A DNA stretch of 64,000 bases from assembly GCF_900176485.1 (NCBI RefSeq), contig NZ_FWYD01000002.1, forward strand, positions 372,001-436,000, read 5' to 3'. This DNA comes from Primorskyibacter flagellatus (GTDB lineage: Bacteria > Pseudomonadota > Alphaproteobacteria > Rhodobacterales > Rhodobacteraceae). Both the position numbers and the translations under genes were made by a program. Shown piece after piece: positions 19,434 through 29,166 of the stretch. Under the pieces are notes generated by a model. That model ran no database searches. It was not told where the DNA came from and saw nothing but the letters and a program-made list of their open reading frames with translations. Within the stretch, counting starts at the first letter, position 1. Each line of letters opens with the position of its first letter.

Positions 19434-20095
19434 CTCGTTTCCCCCAGCGTATCAAACGTGATCTCCGAATGGTAAACCGGGCCGTCGCCCGCACCGGGCG
19501 CATCTGCCGTCATGCTAAGATACCAGCCGGGCACGTCCTCGGACATCACCACCTGCATTTCCAAGTCGCCGAAGCCTTGCATCCGGTCGCGGTTCGGGTC
19601 GTCCTTGAACGGGAACAGGCTGACCGTCTTTGTGGCCACCATGCGCCCGTCAACTTCTGCTTCGCCCTCGATCACCTCCGACGTCTGGATCAGCGCGTCC
19701 TTGACCCGATTGCGGATGTAAAAAGGACTGCCACCCGCCGATTCCGCCATGTCGCGGATGACCGATTCATAAAAGACCATGATCATCGGATTACCGACGC
19801 TGGCCGGGAAACGCCCCATACCGCGCATCTTGTCCTCTTTGTGGAATGAGATTTTCAGCATCCCATCCTCGTCGGTCGAAAAGTTCAGCGCGATGTCTCC
19901 GGTGTCTCGCTCGCCCGCCTCTGGTTTCAAGGCGTTGGTGACCTCGCGGTGATAGAACAGCGTTTTGTCTCGGCTGATCTCGTCCAATGTTCCATTGCGG
20001 AACAGCAGGTCATAGGTCTTGGCCCCGTCCGCCGAATTCGCGACGGCTGGTGCCGCCAATAGTGCAATCGCAAAGGCCAGTTGTTTCAGCATCAT
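19430..20095 (-). CDS. exported protein of unknown function
   Basis: 221 aa with signal peptide MMLKQLAFAIALLAAPAVANS and a beta-rich body without cysteines; it reads like a lipocalin- or YceI-like sheet protein, but no family motif is certain. Segments such as FHKEDKMRGMGRFPASVGNP and MQVVMSEDVPGWYLSMTAD recur in proteins beside xox genes in related bacteria (recollection, not a search). Translationally coupled to the 116-aa gene and 12 bases downstream of the hybrid kinase, so probably one transcript with the regulators. Confidence 0.78.
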   Translation of the reverse strand: MMLKQLAFAIALLAAPAVANSADGAKTYDLLFRNGTLDEISRDKTLFYHREVTNALKPEAGERDTGDIALNFSTDEDGMLKISFHKEDKMRGMGRFPASVGNPMIMVFYESVIRDMAESAGGSPFYIRNRVKDALIQTSEVIEGEAEVDGRMVATKTVSLFPFKDDPNRDRMQGFGDLEMQVVMSEDVPGWYLSMTADAPGAGDGPVYHSEITFDTLGETR

Positions 20096-20107
20096 AAAAT
20101 TCCTCCC

Positions 20108-22369
20108 TCAGCCGAGAGTATTCCCCTGTCCGGCAGTGTCATGCCCGACTTTCGGCTGCACTCCGGCGGTGTGCTCCTTGACCTTCCATTCGATCAGCGG
20201 ACGCAGGCGCGACAACTGCAATGGTTTGGTCATGACTGTGAAGTCCATCCGCTTCCCGGCCCGCAACAAGCTTTCCCGCCGATCGGCGGTTATCATGATC
20301 GCCGGGACATTCGTGCCGGTTTCCCGGCGGATGGTCTCTATGGTGCGCAGGCCGGTATCCGCGCCGTCCAATTGATAATCCACCAGCATGATGTCCGGTG
20401 GCATTCCCATATCCCGAACAAAGTTCACGGCTTCTTCGGTGGACGCCGCAGGCAATACGCTTGCCCCCCAGCCCTGCAAAGTCTGTGTCGTGGCAAACAG
20501 CACATCCGCGTCATTCTCTACCACCAAGGCGATATGATCCAACGGCACGTCACCAAAGCTCAATGCCGCCTTCACGGGTTCGGAGTCGCCGATGGAATCG
20601 CCCACGCGGTCCATCTCGATACAAAAGACCGATCCAACGCCCAGTTCTGACGACATCCAAAGCCGGTGCCCGAGATGGCGGCACGTCCGTTCGACAATCG
20701 ACAGGCCCAGCCCGACACCTGAACCGACGGGCACATTTCCGGCACGAGCGAATTCTTCGAAGATGCGGCTTTGATCTTCCTCACCGATGCCGATGCCGGT
20801 GTCCCAGACCTGCAATTCGACCTTGTCACCGCGACGCCTGCACCCAAACAGAACCTTGCCGCCCGGCTCTGTGTACTGGATCGCGTTCACCACAAGGTTC
20901 TGAATGGACCGCAGCAGATAGACCGGATCGGACCGGACATGATGATTGCACGGCACCATCACAAGCTTCGCGCCCTTTTGTTCGGCCAGCGGGGTCTGAT
21001 CCTCGTAGACACCTTGCAAAATCGTGCCGAGGTTCAGCGTGCGGGCCGTCACCGCATCCTCTTCGATACTGTCCAACCGCGATATATCCAGCAGGGCATG
21101 CAACAATTGCTCAATGGACGTGAAAGCCCCTTTCAACCGCTCTGTCAGGGGGGCGTGCGGCGACCCCATAGTGTTTTGTTGCAATGTCGCAATCAACAGC
21201 TTGGCGGCATTGATGGGCTGCAACAGGTCATGGCTGGCCGCCGCCAGAAAACGGGTCTTGGACGACACCGCAGCTTCGGCGCGCTCCTTGGCAAAGCGCA
21301 GCTCTTCCTCGACGCGGGCCTTTTCGTCATATTGTTCCGTAAGGCGCGCATTTGCGCGGGTCAGTTCTGCCGTGCGCTCCTGCACCCGGTTTTCCAGCAT
21401 CTCGGTTGCGCGCGCTTCCAGCGTGACATCCTTCAGTTCGACCAGAAAGCCGCCATCCGGCAGCATATTGGCCTGAAGATCAAAGACCCTGTCGGTGACA
21501 CTGCGCACCCGCTGCCGAAACCGTCCGCTGCGCAGCAACCGCGCCTGCCATTGTTCGACCATCAAAATCGTGGCACCTTCGATCACCCCGCGTCGCGTGA
21601 GAAAGGCCAGCAGGCTGTGAAGCGACATGCCCTTTTCCACAGCACCGTAGGGCAGGCCCAACAATTGCCGGAACGGCAGGTTATGCATCATCACCCGGCC
21701 CGTCGAAGAAAAGGTACACACGCCCGAGGTCATGTTCTCGAACACCGCCTGAAGGTAGTCGGCCTGTCTGTCGATCAGCCGCTCTTTCTCGGTCCGGTTC
21801 TGCCGCACGATCGACGTGATTTCCGTCAACAACAGGATGCGCGTTCCGGCAGAGGTCCGCTCCATGTTCAGCCGGTACCAGCGGTCCTCGGTCATCTCGA
21901 TCACGACCGACAACGTCGGGGCGGCCACATCCGCTTGCGTAATTTTCCGGTCCAGTGACAGGACATGCGCGCTTTGTGTCAGAAGGCTGAAATATCCCGT
22001 CAGGCTAAGCCCCGGAACCACCTGATCCGAGACATCCTGCAAGAGGTGCTGAAAAAGATCGTTGCAAATATCGAGCTGCTTACCGGTGAACAGCGCCAGC
22101 CCGTCACCCATCGCCGACAGCGCCTCGTCCAGATTGCGGCGGGTGCGCTCTCGATCATATTGAACGCTTTCCAACTCGGTCGCCGCCCGTTCCAGATCAC
22201 GGGTCTTTGCAGCGACCTGCGCCTGCAACTCGATGGCCGATTGAAAGGCGCTATACGCTGTCGTGCCAACCTCGTTTTGCCGCGTAGCCCGCCTGACCAA
22301 TGCCGCAATAATCTTGGATTGGCGTGCGACTTGAATATCCGGTGCTTCGGTCGGGTCGATCATGTCCAT
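20108..22369 (-). CDS. hybrid sensor histidine kinase/response regulator (FlhS/RfdS-like)
   Basis: 753-aa cytoplasmic kinase without obvious membrane segments. Order: coiled-coil N-terminus (about 40-90), two PAS-like domains (about 85-330), coiled coil, H-box FLAAASHDLLQPINAAKLL, N-box LVNAIQYTEP, G-boxes DTGIGIG and GSGVGLGLSIVE, then a receiver with phospho-Asp in IMLVDYQLDGADTGL. PAS-kinase-receiver proteins of this type regulate formaldehyde oxidation in Paracoccus (FlhSR) and Rhodobacter (RfdRS). Overlaps the FIST gene by 10 bases and is followed by two exported-protein genes. Confidence 0.9.
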   Translation of the reverse strand: MDMIDPTEAPDIQVARQSKIIAALVRRATRQNEVGTTAYSAFQSAIELQAQVAAKTRDLERAATELESVQYDRERTRRNLDEALSAMGDGLALFTGKQLDICNDLFQHLLQDVSDQVVPGLSLTGYFSLLTQSAHVLSLDRKITQADVAAPTLSVVIEMTEDRWYRLNMERTSAGTRILLLTEITSIVRQNRTEKERLIDRQADYLQAVFENMTSGVCTFSSTGRVMMHNLPFRQLLGLPYGAVEKGMSLHSLLAFLTRRGVIEGATILMVEQWQARLLRSGRFRQRVRSVTDRVFDLQANMLPDGGFLVELKDVTLEARATEMLENRVQERTAELTRANARLTEQYDEKARVEEELRFAKERAEAAVSSKTRFLAAASHDLLQPINAAKLLIATLQQNTMGSPHAPLTERLKGAFTSIEQLLHALLDISRLDSIEEDAVTARTLNLGTILQGVYEDQTPLAEQKGAKLVMVPCNHHVRSDPVYLLRSIQNLVVNAIQYTEPGGKVLFGCRRRGDKVELQVWDTGIGIGEEDQSRIFEEFARAGNVPVGSGVGLGLSIVERTCRHLGHRLWMSSELGVGSVFCIEMDRVGDSIGDSEPVKAALSFGDVPLDHIALVVENDADVLFATTQTLQGWGASVLPAASTEEAVNFVRDMGMPPDIMLVDYQLDGADTGLRTIETIRRETGTNVPAIMITADRRESLLRAGKRMDFTVMTKPLQLSRLRPLIEWKVKEHTAGVQPKVGHDTAGQGNTLG

Positions 22370-23529
22370 TGCCCGTGCCCCCCGTCGCTTTCAAAGAACG
22401 CGACGCCGACAAAGGTCTGGTTCATATGCAGCCCGCAATGCTGCTCGCCATAGGTGTTGAAGCCAAGAACCCGATGCCGACGAAAGATCTTGGAGACGTG
22501 CCTGTCGAGCTGCTTTTCTTCGAATTCCAGCTTTCGCAACACGCAATCGAAGGCAAGGATGAAATCCGGTGCCCGCCCCGCCGGGTCGCGCACATCCAGC
22601 TCTGCTTCCAATGTCTCGATGATATTCTTGCCGCGGCCCAGCATCATCACCAGCCCGTCGTCGATAGCGGCAAGAAACGACAGCGACTGGCCATTCGTCA
22701 GGGCAAAGATCGCGCGGACATAGTGGTTTTCGTTATGGCAGACCAGCATCGGGTTTTCGGCAAAAACCTGCGGCGACAGATCCTCGACTGCACAGCCGAC
22801 CAATCGCGCATATTCCTTTGCCGCCGGGGCACCGTTTATCTCGTGGACCAGACGCTCTTCGGTGTTGGCATCGGTGATGACCAGTTGCTTGCCGTTTGGC
22901 AGGAAGTGGTCAAAGCTGAGGCCTTGGAATTGCAGGTTCGTCTCGACCATCAGCAGCAGTGCCGCGTTGCCATGGAACGCGCCGTTATGCAGGATGAAGG
23001 TTTCGCCAAAGGCCAGACCATCCCCGGCAGAGCCGCCGAAGACCGGAATGCCCTCCAGCACGGTTTCCAGAACCGAGGCCAGCAGATCCTCTTGTTTCGA
23101 CAGACCGTCGGCAAAAACCAAGGCAAGCCGGTTCCAGCCCGGTGTGCGCAGGAACTGGCTGTTCTGGCGTTTGACCTGGCTGATAATCGGCGCGATGGAC
23201 AGGGGTTTCAGCGGTTTGAACAGGATCGAGGAACAGCGGAAATTCTCTTTGTGAAACGCGATCAAAAGCAACGCGTCTGTCTCGTAGCCAGCAGGCGTGA
23301 TCTGTCCCGCCGTCGTGCAGCCAAACACCGGCACACCGTCCAGCCTGTCAGCCAAAGCATCGGCCAGAACGCCCGCGTCCAATCCGGACGGTGCCAACAC
23401 CAGCACAAAACACGTCTGCACAAGGTCGATACCCGTCGCGGCCTCCTCGACCGCGTCGCGGGCATCAGGGGCGGTGGATTGCGCCACCGTCACAAATTTC
23501 GGACCAGAGCAGGGGTTGGTGTCTCGCAT
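22360..23529 (-). CDS. FIST domain sensory protein
   Basis: 389-aa protein with an N-terminal FIST domain (VPVFGCTTAGQITPAGY) and the FIST_C part (LPNGKQLVITDAN to SLSFLAAIDDGLVMMLGRG). FIST domains are predicted small-ligand sensors in signalling proteins. It has no kinase of its own and sits between regulator and kinase genes, so it probably delivers a signal to that two-component pair. ATG 23529 is the closest start to the domain; a longer frame to 23598 intrudes on the regulator gene. Confidence 0.9.
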   Translation of the reverse strand: MRDTNPCSGPKFVTVAQSTAPDARDAVEEAATGIDLVQTCFVLVLAPSGLDAGVLADALADRLDGVPVFGCTTAGQITPAGYETDALLLIAFHKENFRCSSILFKPLKPLSIAPIISQVKRQNSQFLRTPGWNRLALVFADGLSKQEDLLASVLETVLEGIPVFGGSAGDGLAFGETFILHNGAFHGNAALLLMVETNLQFQGLSFDHFLPNGKQLVITDANTEERLVHEINGAPAAKEYARLVGCAVEDLSPQVFAENPMLVCHNENHYVRAIFALTNGQSLSFLAAIDDGLVMMLGRGKNIIETLEAELDVRDPAGRAPDFILAFDCVLRKLEFEEKQLDRHVSKIFRRHRVLGFNTYGEQHCGLHMNQTFVGVAFFESDGGHGQWT

Positions 23530-23539
23530 ATCCGTCCTA

Positions 23540-24265
23540 CTAACGGCAGAGGAACGAAAGCGCCTCCGGCTCCTCGACCGATTCCAAAGCCTGGGCATGG
23601 GCCGCCTCGACCATCAGGGCGGCCTGCGTTCGGTTGCTGACACCAAGGCGTCGCAGCAGCGCCGTGATATGCGCCTTGACCGTCGCCTCGGCCAGATCAA
23701 GCTCGTAGGCGATCTGCTTGTTCGGCTTGCCTTCGCATATCAGCTTCATCACCTTCTGCTGCTGCGGCGTCAACGCGGCCAGCTTGGGGTGAATGTTCTC
23801 CAGCAAATCCTCGGGCGTTTCGGCGGGCCGGGCCTGACGGTAATCCTTCGGGACATATTTGCGCCCCGCCGCGATCTCTGCCAGCACGGTCTGGATCACG
23901 TTCGCAGGCGTGTCCTTCGGCAAAAAACCGGCGGCACCCTCGTTCATCAACGAGGTCACAAGCACATGCGACGTCATCGAAGAGATGACCAAAATCGGAA
24001 TATCCGGCACATGCGCCCGCAACGAAATGAACCCCGAGATGCCATTCACATCCGGCAAGACCAGATCAAACATCACCAGATCCGGGTGAAACCCCGATTC
24101 CAGCAATGCGAGCGCCGCTTTCAAAGATCCGGCCTTTTCTACCTGACAGTCCGCAAAGACCCCGCCCAAGGCCGACGCAAGCGCATCGCTGTATAGCGGA
24201 TGGTCGTCAACAATCAGCACCGAAGAGATTGTCTCTTCCGGAACCGCAACGTCAAAGTGTTGCAT
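23540..24265 (-). CDS. NarL/LuxR-type response regulator (FlhR/RfdR-like)
   Basis: 241 aa: receiver domain with acidic pocket VLIVDDHPLYSDAL and phospho-Asp in LVMFDLVLPDVNG, then a LuxR-type helix-turn-helix LTPQQQKVMKLICEG to ATVKAHITALLRRLGVSN. ATG 24265 follows GGGAGG. It forms an operon with the FIST protein and the hybrid kinase. By analogy to FlhR of Paracoccus denitrificans it likely activates adhC, xox and accessory promoters (inference). Confidence 0.92.
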   Translation of the reverse strand: MQHFDVAVPEETISSVLIVDDHPLYSDALASALGGVFADCQVEKAGSLKAALALLESGFHPDLVMFDLVLPDVNGISGFISLRAHVPDIPILVISSMTSHVLVTSLMNEGAAGFLPKDTPANVIQTVLAEIAAGRKYVPKDYRQARPAETPEDLLENIHPKLAALTPQQQKVMKLICEGKPNKQIAYELDLAEATVKAHITALLRRLGVSNRTQAALMVEAAHAQALESVEEPEALSFLCR

Positions 24266-24361
24266 AGCAGTAGCCTCCCAGTTCAAGAAGCTAGCTTAGC
24301 GACGATTTTTTGCAACCGTTTCAACGCATCTAAGATCACTTTCCGCCCATGTCCGCAGCCA

Positions 24362-24988
24362 TCAGGCCTTTTGTTTCGCGACATGGGTCGCGATCAGATC
24401 CATCAGGGGCGGGGACAGGCAATCATAGGGCGTCAACCCCAGCTCTGTCAGGCGTCCGCGGATCTCGTCCATGCGGGACGGGTCCACCCCGGCTTCAATG
24501 ATTGACGAGACAAACGCCGCGAAGGTCGGTGCCGCCCACCCCTTTTGCGCGGACAGTTCGGTATGCACGAAATCCAACCCATGAAACGGGTGTCCGGTAT
24601 CCTCGATCCGGCCGACCATGTGCGTTCCGCAATCGCGGCAGGCATGGCGCTGGATTGCGGCGTTTTCGTCAACAATCCCCAGTTTGTCCGCATTTTCAGT
24701 GACTTTGACATTGCTGCGCGGCGTCACGGCGACCTGACTGAAGATCGCACCCTTGGGCTTCCAGCATTTGGTGCAGCCGCAGACGTGGTTATGCGCAGTC
24801 TGGCCAGAGATTTCGACCACCACCGGATTGGTCTGGCACTGGCACCGCAACGTCCCGCCGCCGAAATTCGGGTCTTCCGGCGGGATGCCACTGTCAACTT
24901 GTGGATGAATTTTCACATGCGTGTATTTGGGCGTGGTGTCGGCAGTGTCATTGCTTCCACCCCCGAACAGATTGTCCAATAGTCCCAT
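24362..24988 (-). CDS. gfa: glutathione-dependent formaldehyde-activating enzyme family (Gfa)
   Basis: 208-aa zinc protein with all three cysteine groups of the family: [20 protein letters not shown] and [10 protein letters not shown], plus the [11 protein letters not shown] segment. Gfa was described as promoting S-hydroxymethylglutathione formation from formaldehyde and glutathione, though its catalytic role has been questioned. ATG 24988 has a GGGAGGA site. Lies between the VWA cluster and the regulator, within the C1 region. Confidence 0.93.
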   Translation of the reverse strand: MGLLDNLFGGGSNDTADTTPKYTHVKIHPQVDSGIPPEDPNFGGGTLRCQCQTNPVVVEISGQTAHNHVCGCTKCWKPKGAIFSQVAVTPRSNVKVTENADKLGIVDENAAIQRHACRDCGTHMVGRIEDTGHPFHGLDFVHTELSAQKGWAAPTFAAFVSSIIEAGVDPSRMDEIRGRLTELGLTPYDCLSPPLMDLIATHVAKQKA

Positions 24989-25067
24989 GGTCGTGTCCTC
25001 CCTTAGGCAGTGCGTCCAGTGTCGAACGCTGTGCGCAAGCCTCTGCCTGTCGGGCGTGTCTGGCAAT

Positions 25068-26270
25068 TCAGCGCTTAGTCTTAACTCTGGCATGCGATTG
25101 CAGGAAGGACCGGACAAAGCCGCGCAAGTCCGGGGTGTTGGCATCCGGCGCGAATATCGCCCGGTCGAGACCGTCCAAAAGGCGGCCGTCCTCCGGCCCG
25201 GCCCCGTCCCGGCCCACCAAGGCATATGCCGCGCGCCTGACCTGAGCGGGCTCACCCGCACGCGCCGCCCGCGCCATCTGTCGTGTCAACGGATCGAGGA
25301 TCTTGAGCCGCCGCCTTAATGCCGTAGCGTCGGGGCGCCTGCCGGACACCATCCAGCCCAGACCGGCACCGAAGATCAGCAGCGCGACAAAGGCGACCGG
25401 CCATCCGGGCAGGACAGACGGGCGCGCGGGCGGTGGCACCGGAGGCAGCGCAGTTTCGTCATAGGCTACCCGCTGAGCCGAGATCGTGACATCGCGCATC
25501 ACCCGCGCGTCAGTGTCGAAATACTCCAGATGCAGCGGCTCCACGATGGTGGAATAGGCATTGCCCGGCCGGATCGTCCAGCGCCAGAATACGAAAGTGA
25601 CCGGTCCTTCCGGCGAAAGCTCTATCAGGCGCTTTTCGGGATGGGCGAAAACCATGCCCGACGGCGAATGAAGCTCTGGCATCGGCGGCACCATTTCCGG
25701 AGTCACGCCGATGGCCTTGATGCGGACGATCCGCAACACGCCCTCACCCGCCTTCAAACGGTCCGGCGCGTTCGACCATTGGTCGGAAATCTCGACACGT
25801 TTGGCCGGGAACCACCAACCGCCCTCCGGCAGATCCGGCGGGGCGGCGACCTCTACCGTCACCGGCGGCGAGGTAATATCATGCGCGAACCAGTCATCGC
25901 CTTCATCGGTCAGGGTCAGATGATGCGTGAAGGGCCCGATGGTCAATGTGCCCGCGTCTTCGGGATATAGCGCCATCCGGCGTTCCATCACCTTGACGGT
26001 CTTGCCGTTCAGACGCTCCTCGCTCCATTTATCAGGGCCCAGCTGCGTCCAGTTGAACCCTTCCAACGCAGGTTGTTCCAGTTTCTCAAGGGTGATGTGC
26101 CGACGATAAACCCCGCGGATCAGGATCGGGATCATCTCGCGGGCATAAGGTTGTGCGTCCTGCTCCAGAACAGTGACCGTCAGTTGCAGATCCTGCGGCT
26201 CGACGTTGCGCGATTGTGCCAAAACCGGACCCGCAAAAAGCATCGTGATCAGCAGACAGACCATCCTCAT
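25068..26270 (-). CDS. BatD-like exported membrane protein of the MoxR/VWA cluster
   Basis: 400 aa with signal peptide to about residue 19, a long periplasmic beta-sandwich part, a proline-rich linker ([10 protein letters not shown]) and one membrane helix near 285-305 ([16 protein letters not shown]), then a cytoplasmic helical tail. This is the BatD layout, and such proteins close MoxR-VWA operons. Overlaps the TPR gene by 4 bases. In the mxa clusters the corresponding gene set takes part in metal insertion or maturation of methanol dehydrogenase. Confidence 0.82.
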   Translation of the reverse strand: MRMVCLLITMLFAGPVLAQSRNVEPQDLQLTVTVLEQDAQPYAREMIPILIRGVYRRHITLEKLEQPALEGFNWTQLGPDKWSEERLNGKTVKVMERRMALYPEDAGTLTIGPFTHHLTLTDEGDDWFAHDITSPPVTVEVAAPPDLPEGGWWFPAKRVEISDQWSNAPDRLKAGEGVLRIVRIKAIGVTPEMVPPMPELHSPSGMVFAHPEKRLIELSPEGPVTFVFWRWTIRPGNAYSTIVEPLHLEYFDTDARVMRDVTISAQRVAYDETALPPVPPPARPSVLPGWPVAFVALLIFGAGLGWMVSGRRPDATALRRRLKILDPLTRQMARAARAGEPAQVRRAAYALVGRDGAGPEDGRLLDGLDRAIFAPDANTPDLRGFVRSFLQSHARVKTKR

Positions 26271-26941
26271 CGCGGATCCTCCGGCGTGGGTGGCTCCAGC
26301 CCCAGGGCCTTTCGCCGCTTACGTTCCTGCGAGATACGCGCGGCGAGGTATTCGCCCGGCACATCTGCCAATTGCCGTAGCCAGCGTTCATCCGCCACCA
26401 TGAACCGGTCGTCGAACACGCGCCGCACCTTCTGGGATGCGTTGCTGCGCAGTTCGACATTGCCAAGCATGGCCGACGCATTGGTGACCTCATCCCCCGT
26501 CCCGGCGGCGCGCGCATTGCCCTGCGCGACAAACGATTCCTCAATTACGCCTTCTTTTTGCTCTCCGAACAGCCCAAGAACCTCCGGGTCGATCCCAAGC
26601 GATGCATAATAAGCAGCAATCAGGTCAAAATTGGCCTGTGCGTCGCCGTCTCCTCCGGGAATCACACGATCATAGGCCTCAAGCGCGGCCGAATATTTGC
26701 CATCCCGCGCCTGCGCCGTTCCAAGATTGTAATAGGCCCGGGCATCGGCAAACGCTTCTGCCGCGTCGGACAGCTTCCGGGCGCGATAGAGCGCAACCCC
26801 GCGCCACTGCGCATCCTTGAATAGGGGTGTCGCCAATGCGGGCATTCCTGCCGACAGCAGGACCCGGCCGAAACCGGACGTTCCGCCGAGGATCAGGGCC
26901 AACGCGGTTGCGGCGGCAGCTATCAATGCCAGCACCTTCAT
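26267..26941 (-). CDS. MxaK-like TPR membrane protein
   Basis: 224 aa: N-terminal signal anchor (ALIAAAATALALILGG) and TPR-like helices (YRARKLSDAAEAFADARAYYNLGTAQ and KYSAALEAYDRVI). Located between the VWA gene and the BatD-like gene with 4-base overlaps on both sides. Matches MxaK of mxa operons, or BatC-type TPR proteins in general MoxR clusters; periplasmic scaffold role inferred. Confidence 0.8.
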   Translation of the reverse strand: MKVLALIAAAATALALILGGTSGFGRVLLSAGMPALATPLFKDAQWRGVALYRARKLSDAAEAFADARAYYNLGTAQARDGKYSAALEAYDRVIPGGDGDAQANFDLIAAYYASLGIDPEVLGLFGEQKEGVIEESFVAQGNARAAGTGDEVTNASAMLGNVELRSNASQKVRRVFDDRFMVADERWLRQLADVPGEYLAARISQERKRRKALGLEPPTPEDPR

Positions 26942-27834
26942 GTCATCTGCCTGCGAAACAACATCAGCATCGGGATCAGGGCCAACGCCAACAACGCCCG
27001 CCCCATGTCACGCCAGAACAAAAGCGGATAGGATTGTTGTTCCAGCCGGTCACGCGCCTGCCCCGTCAACCAATCGGATAGGTCGTCCGGCGCGTCCAGC
27101 GACATCAGCGTGCCGCCACCAATCGCGGCATGTGCCTCCATCTCGGGCGTTAACGGGCCGAAAGCGATGATCGACAGCCGCGCGCCCTCCGCCGCAATCC
27201 GCTCTGCCACGGTCAGACTGTCAGGGCCCAGCCCTGCGCCATCGGTGAACAGGACCACATCCCCGGCCAGCACCTCTGCTTCGGTCAGCATCACACCTGC
27301 AAGATCCAACCCGCGTTCCGGCCGTGATCCGGGATCAGGCACCGTTTCGGGACCGATCAGCGACAGGGTCTGGCCCAACTGTTTGTGATCCGCCGTCAGG
27401 TCCGTGGCGACATAGGCATCGCCTGCATACACCACCATCCCGCCGGGACGCGAGCCGAGCGACGCAATCCCGAACCGGCCCATCGTGACCAGATCCTGCC
27501 AGCGGGGGCTTTCCGTCACGCTGGGCGAGGCGTCAACGACAAGAACAACACCGTCGAGATTTCGGAAGGACACCGCATCGCGTCTTTCCACCGCCGGACC
27601 GGACAGGGCCAGCACCGCGACGGCAGCCGCCCCGACTGCGGCAATCAAAGGCACCCTGTCACGCCGTGTCTCGACCCGCCCAAGCGCTGCCATTGCCCGC
27701 AAAAGCTCTGGCCGAATGGCGCGTTCCCACCCACCGATGCCGCCCTGATGGCGGTACAGCCACACGGCCAGCACTGCGAGGACGGGTAGCGCCAGAAGCC
27801 ACAGGGGCCGCAGCAATGTCAGATCGCCGATCAT
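26938..27834 (-). CDS. VWA-domain membrane protein (MxaL-like)
   Basis: 298 aa with an N-terminal helix (PLWLLALPVLAVLAVWLY), a second near 60-80 and a C-terminal helix near 275-295 framing a von Willebrand factor A domain. The metal-ion site is VLVVDASPSVTESPRW; it keeps the D-x-S-x-S pattern. ATG 27834 overlaps the upstream VWA stop by 4 bases. Partner of the next VWA gene, as MxaC and MxaL or BatA and BatB form pairs. Confidence 0.85.
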   Translation of the reverse strand: MIGDLTLLRPLWLLALPVLAVLAVWLYRHQGGIGGWERAIRPELLRAMAALGRVETRRDRVPLIAAVGAAAVAVLALSGPAVERRDAVSFRNLDGVVLVVDASPSVTESPRWQDLVTMGRFGIASLGSRPGGMVVYAGDAYVATDLTADHKQLGQTLSLIGPETVPDPGSRPERGLDLAGVMLTEAEVLAGDVVLFTDGAGLGPDSLTVAERIAAEGARLSIIAFGPLTPEMEAHAAIGGGTLMSLDAPDDLSDWLTGQARDRLEQQSYPLLFWRDMGRALLALALIPMLMLFRRQMT

Positions 27835-28796
27835 GCGGATTGTTCCCGCCATGCAAGGCCAACGCACCCCAGCATTGCCAAGACTGCGGGCCAGATCCAG
27901 AATTCGGCATAGACCTCTGCCGACAGCCCGTCGCTGTCGGTGGCCTCCAGCCGGTCCAGCGCTTCGGTGACGGCGACAAGGTCTTCGGTGGTCCGCACGC
28001 GAAAGCTCTGCCCGCCCGACACGTCCGAAATGGCCCGCAGGGTCGTGGCATCGACCACGCCACGCTCGCCTTCCTCTGCGGTCGTTTCATCCTTCGGGCC
28101 AAGCGCGATCGTATGCACCCGAACGCCCATATCGGCGGCCAGTCGCGCGACGCCCTGCGGGTTTGTGGCACCCGCATTATTGGCCCCGTCCGACAGCAGA
28201 ATGACCACGCGCGTGGCGGCCTCAGACGCTTCCAGCCGTTTCAGGGCCAGCCCCAATGCGTCGGAAATATTGGTCGCGCGGCCGGAAATGCCTATGGTCG
28301 CCTCCTCGATCCGGCGGGCGACCGCTTCGGTATCAAAGGTGAACGGCGTGGCGTAATACGCGTCAGAGCCGAAAACGATCAGCGCCACCCGGTCCCCGGC
28401 GCGGCGGCGGGCAAAAGCGGACCCGACGGCGGTAACGGCCTCCAGCCGGCTCACTTGCGCGCCGTCGAGATAGAAATCGTCCCGCACCATTGACCCGGAC
28501 AGATCCAGCGCAATCGCCAGATCGCGGCCCGAGACCTTCAGCGCAGCCACCGGCTCTGGCATCCGGGGGCCGCAAAGCGCCAGCACCGTCAAAACCCAGA
28601 TCAGCCACGGCAAGGCGCGTTGCAGGCGCGCGGGCATGTCTGATCCTGCCCCGCGGGACCGCCTGATCAGTGCCGCCCCGATGCGTTCAGGCACGGCCAG
28701 CGCCGTGCCACCCGCACGGATCGGTGGCAGGAACCGCACCGCCAGCAATGGCAAGGGCAGCAAGGCCAAGGCCCAGGGGGTTGCCAGCTCAAGCAT
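27831..28796 (-). CDS. VWA-domain membrane protein (MxaC-like)
   Basis: 321 aa: N-terminal membrane helices (TPWALALLPLPLLAVRFL; ALPWLIWVLTVLALCG), VWA domain with a full metal-ion site AIALDLSGSMVRDDF and VILLSDGANNAG, and a C-terminal helix (WIWPAVLAMLGCVGLAW). ATG 28796 overlaps the small upstream gene. VWA pairs bind a target protein through a divalent metal; here the likely client is the quinoprotein system encoded nearby (inference). Confidence 0.87.
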   Translation of the reverse strand: MLELATPWALALLPLPLLAVRFLPPIRAGGTALAVPERIGAALIRRSRGAGSDMPARLQRALPWLIWVLTVLALCGPRMPEPVAALKVSGRDLAIALDLSGSMVRDDFYLDGAQVSRLEAVTAVGSAFARRRAGDRVALIVFGSDAYYATPFTFDTEAVARRIEEATIGISGRATNISDALGLALKRLEASEAATRVVILLSDGANNAGATNPQGVARLAADMGVRVHTIALGPKDETTAEEGERGVVDATTLRAISDVSGGQSFRVRTTEDLVAVTEALDRLEATDSDGLSAEVYAEFWIWPAVLAMLGCVGLAWREQSA

Positions 28797-29166
28797 GGCG
28801 CGCCAACGCCGCACGCAGGGTCGCGCTGTCCGGCCCGCCATCAGGACGGTACAGGCCGTCACACAGCGCGGAAAACTGCGAAGGGTCGTATAATTTCAGT
28901 AAATGAAGCAAGGCTATCCGCCGCTCGGCGTCAGGCAATGCGTCGAGTTCGCCAAGTCGTCGGGCAAGAGTGGGCCGGGCGGGGGCGGGGCGCGGCTTTC
29001 GACCAAGAAACTGCCGGGCGATCAGGCCAATCATCAAAGCCGCAATTGCCGCTAAAGCAATTGCGGCGGCAAGCTCTGCGCCCATCCCGCCCGTCGCTTC
29101 CGCCGGAAGCCGGATGTCGCGCAGCCCGGCCTGCAAGGCGTGTTCGCTCAGCGCCCTTTCGTTCAT
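28789..29166 (-). CDS. small membrane protein, DUF4381-like (position of MxaA)
   Basis: 125 aa with one membrane helix (AELAAAIALAAIAALMIGLIA) and a cytoplasmic helical tail LARRLGELDALPDAERRIALLHLLKLY. This is the architecture of the small DUF4381-type proteins always found between DUF58 and VWA genes in MoxR clusters. Overlaps the DUF58 stop by 4 bases. It is much shorter than classical MxaA. Confidence 0.75.
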   Translation of the reverse strand: MNERALSEHALQAGLRDIRLPAEATGGMGAELAAAIALAAIAALMIGLIARQFLGRKPRPAPARPTLARRLGELDALPDAERRIALLHLLKLYDPSQFSALCDGLYRPDGGPDSATLRAALARHA

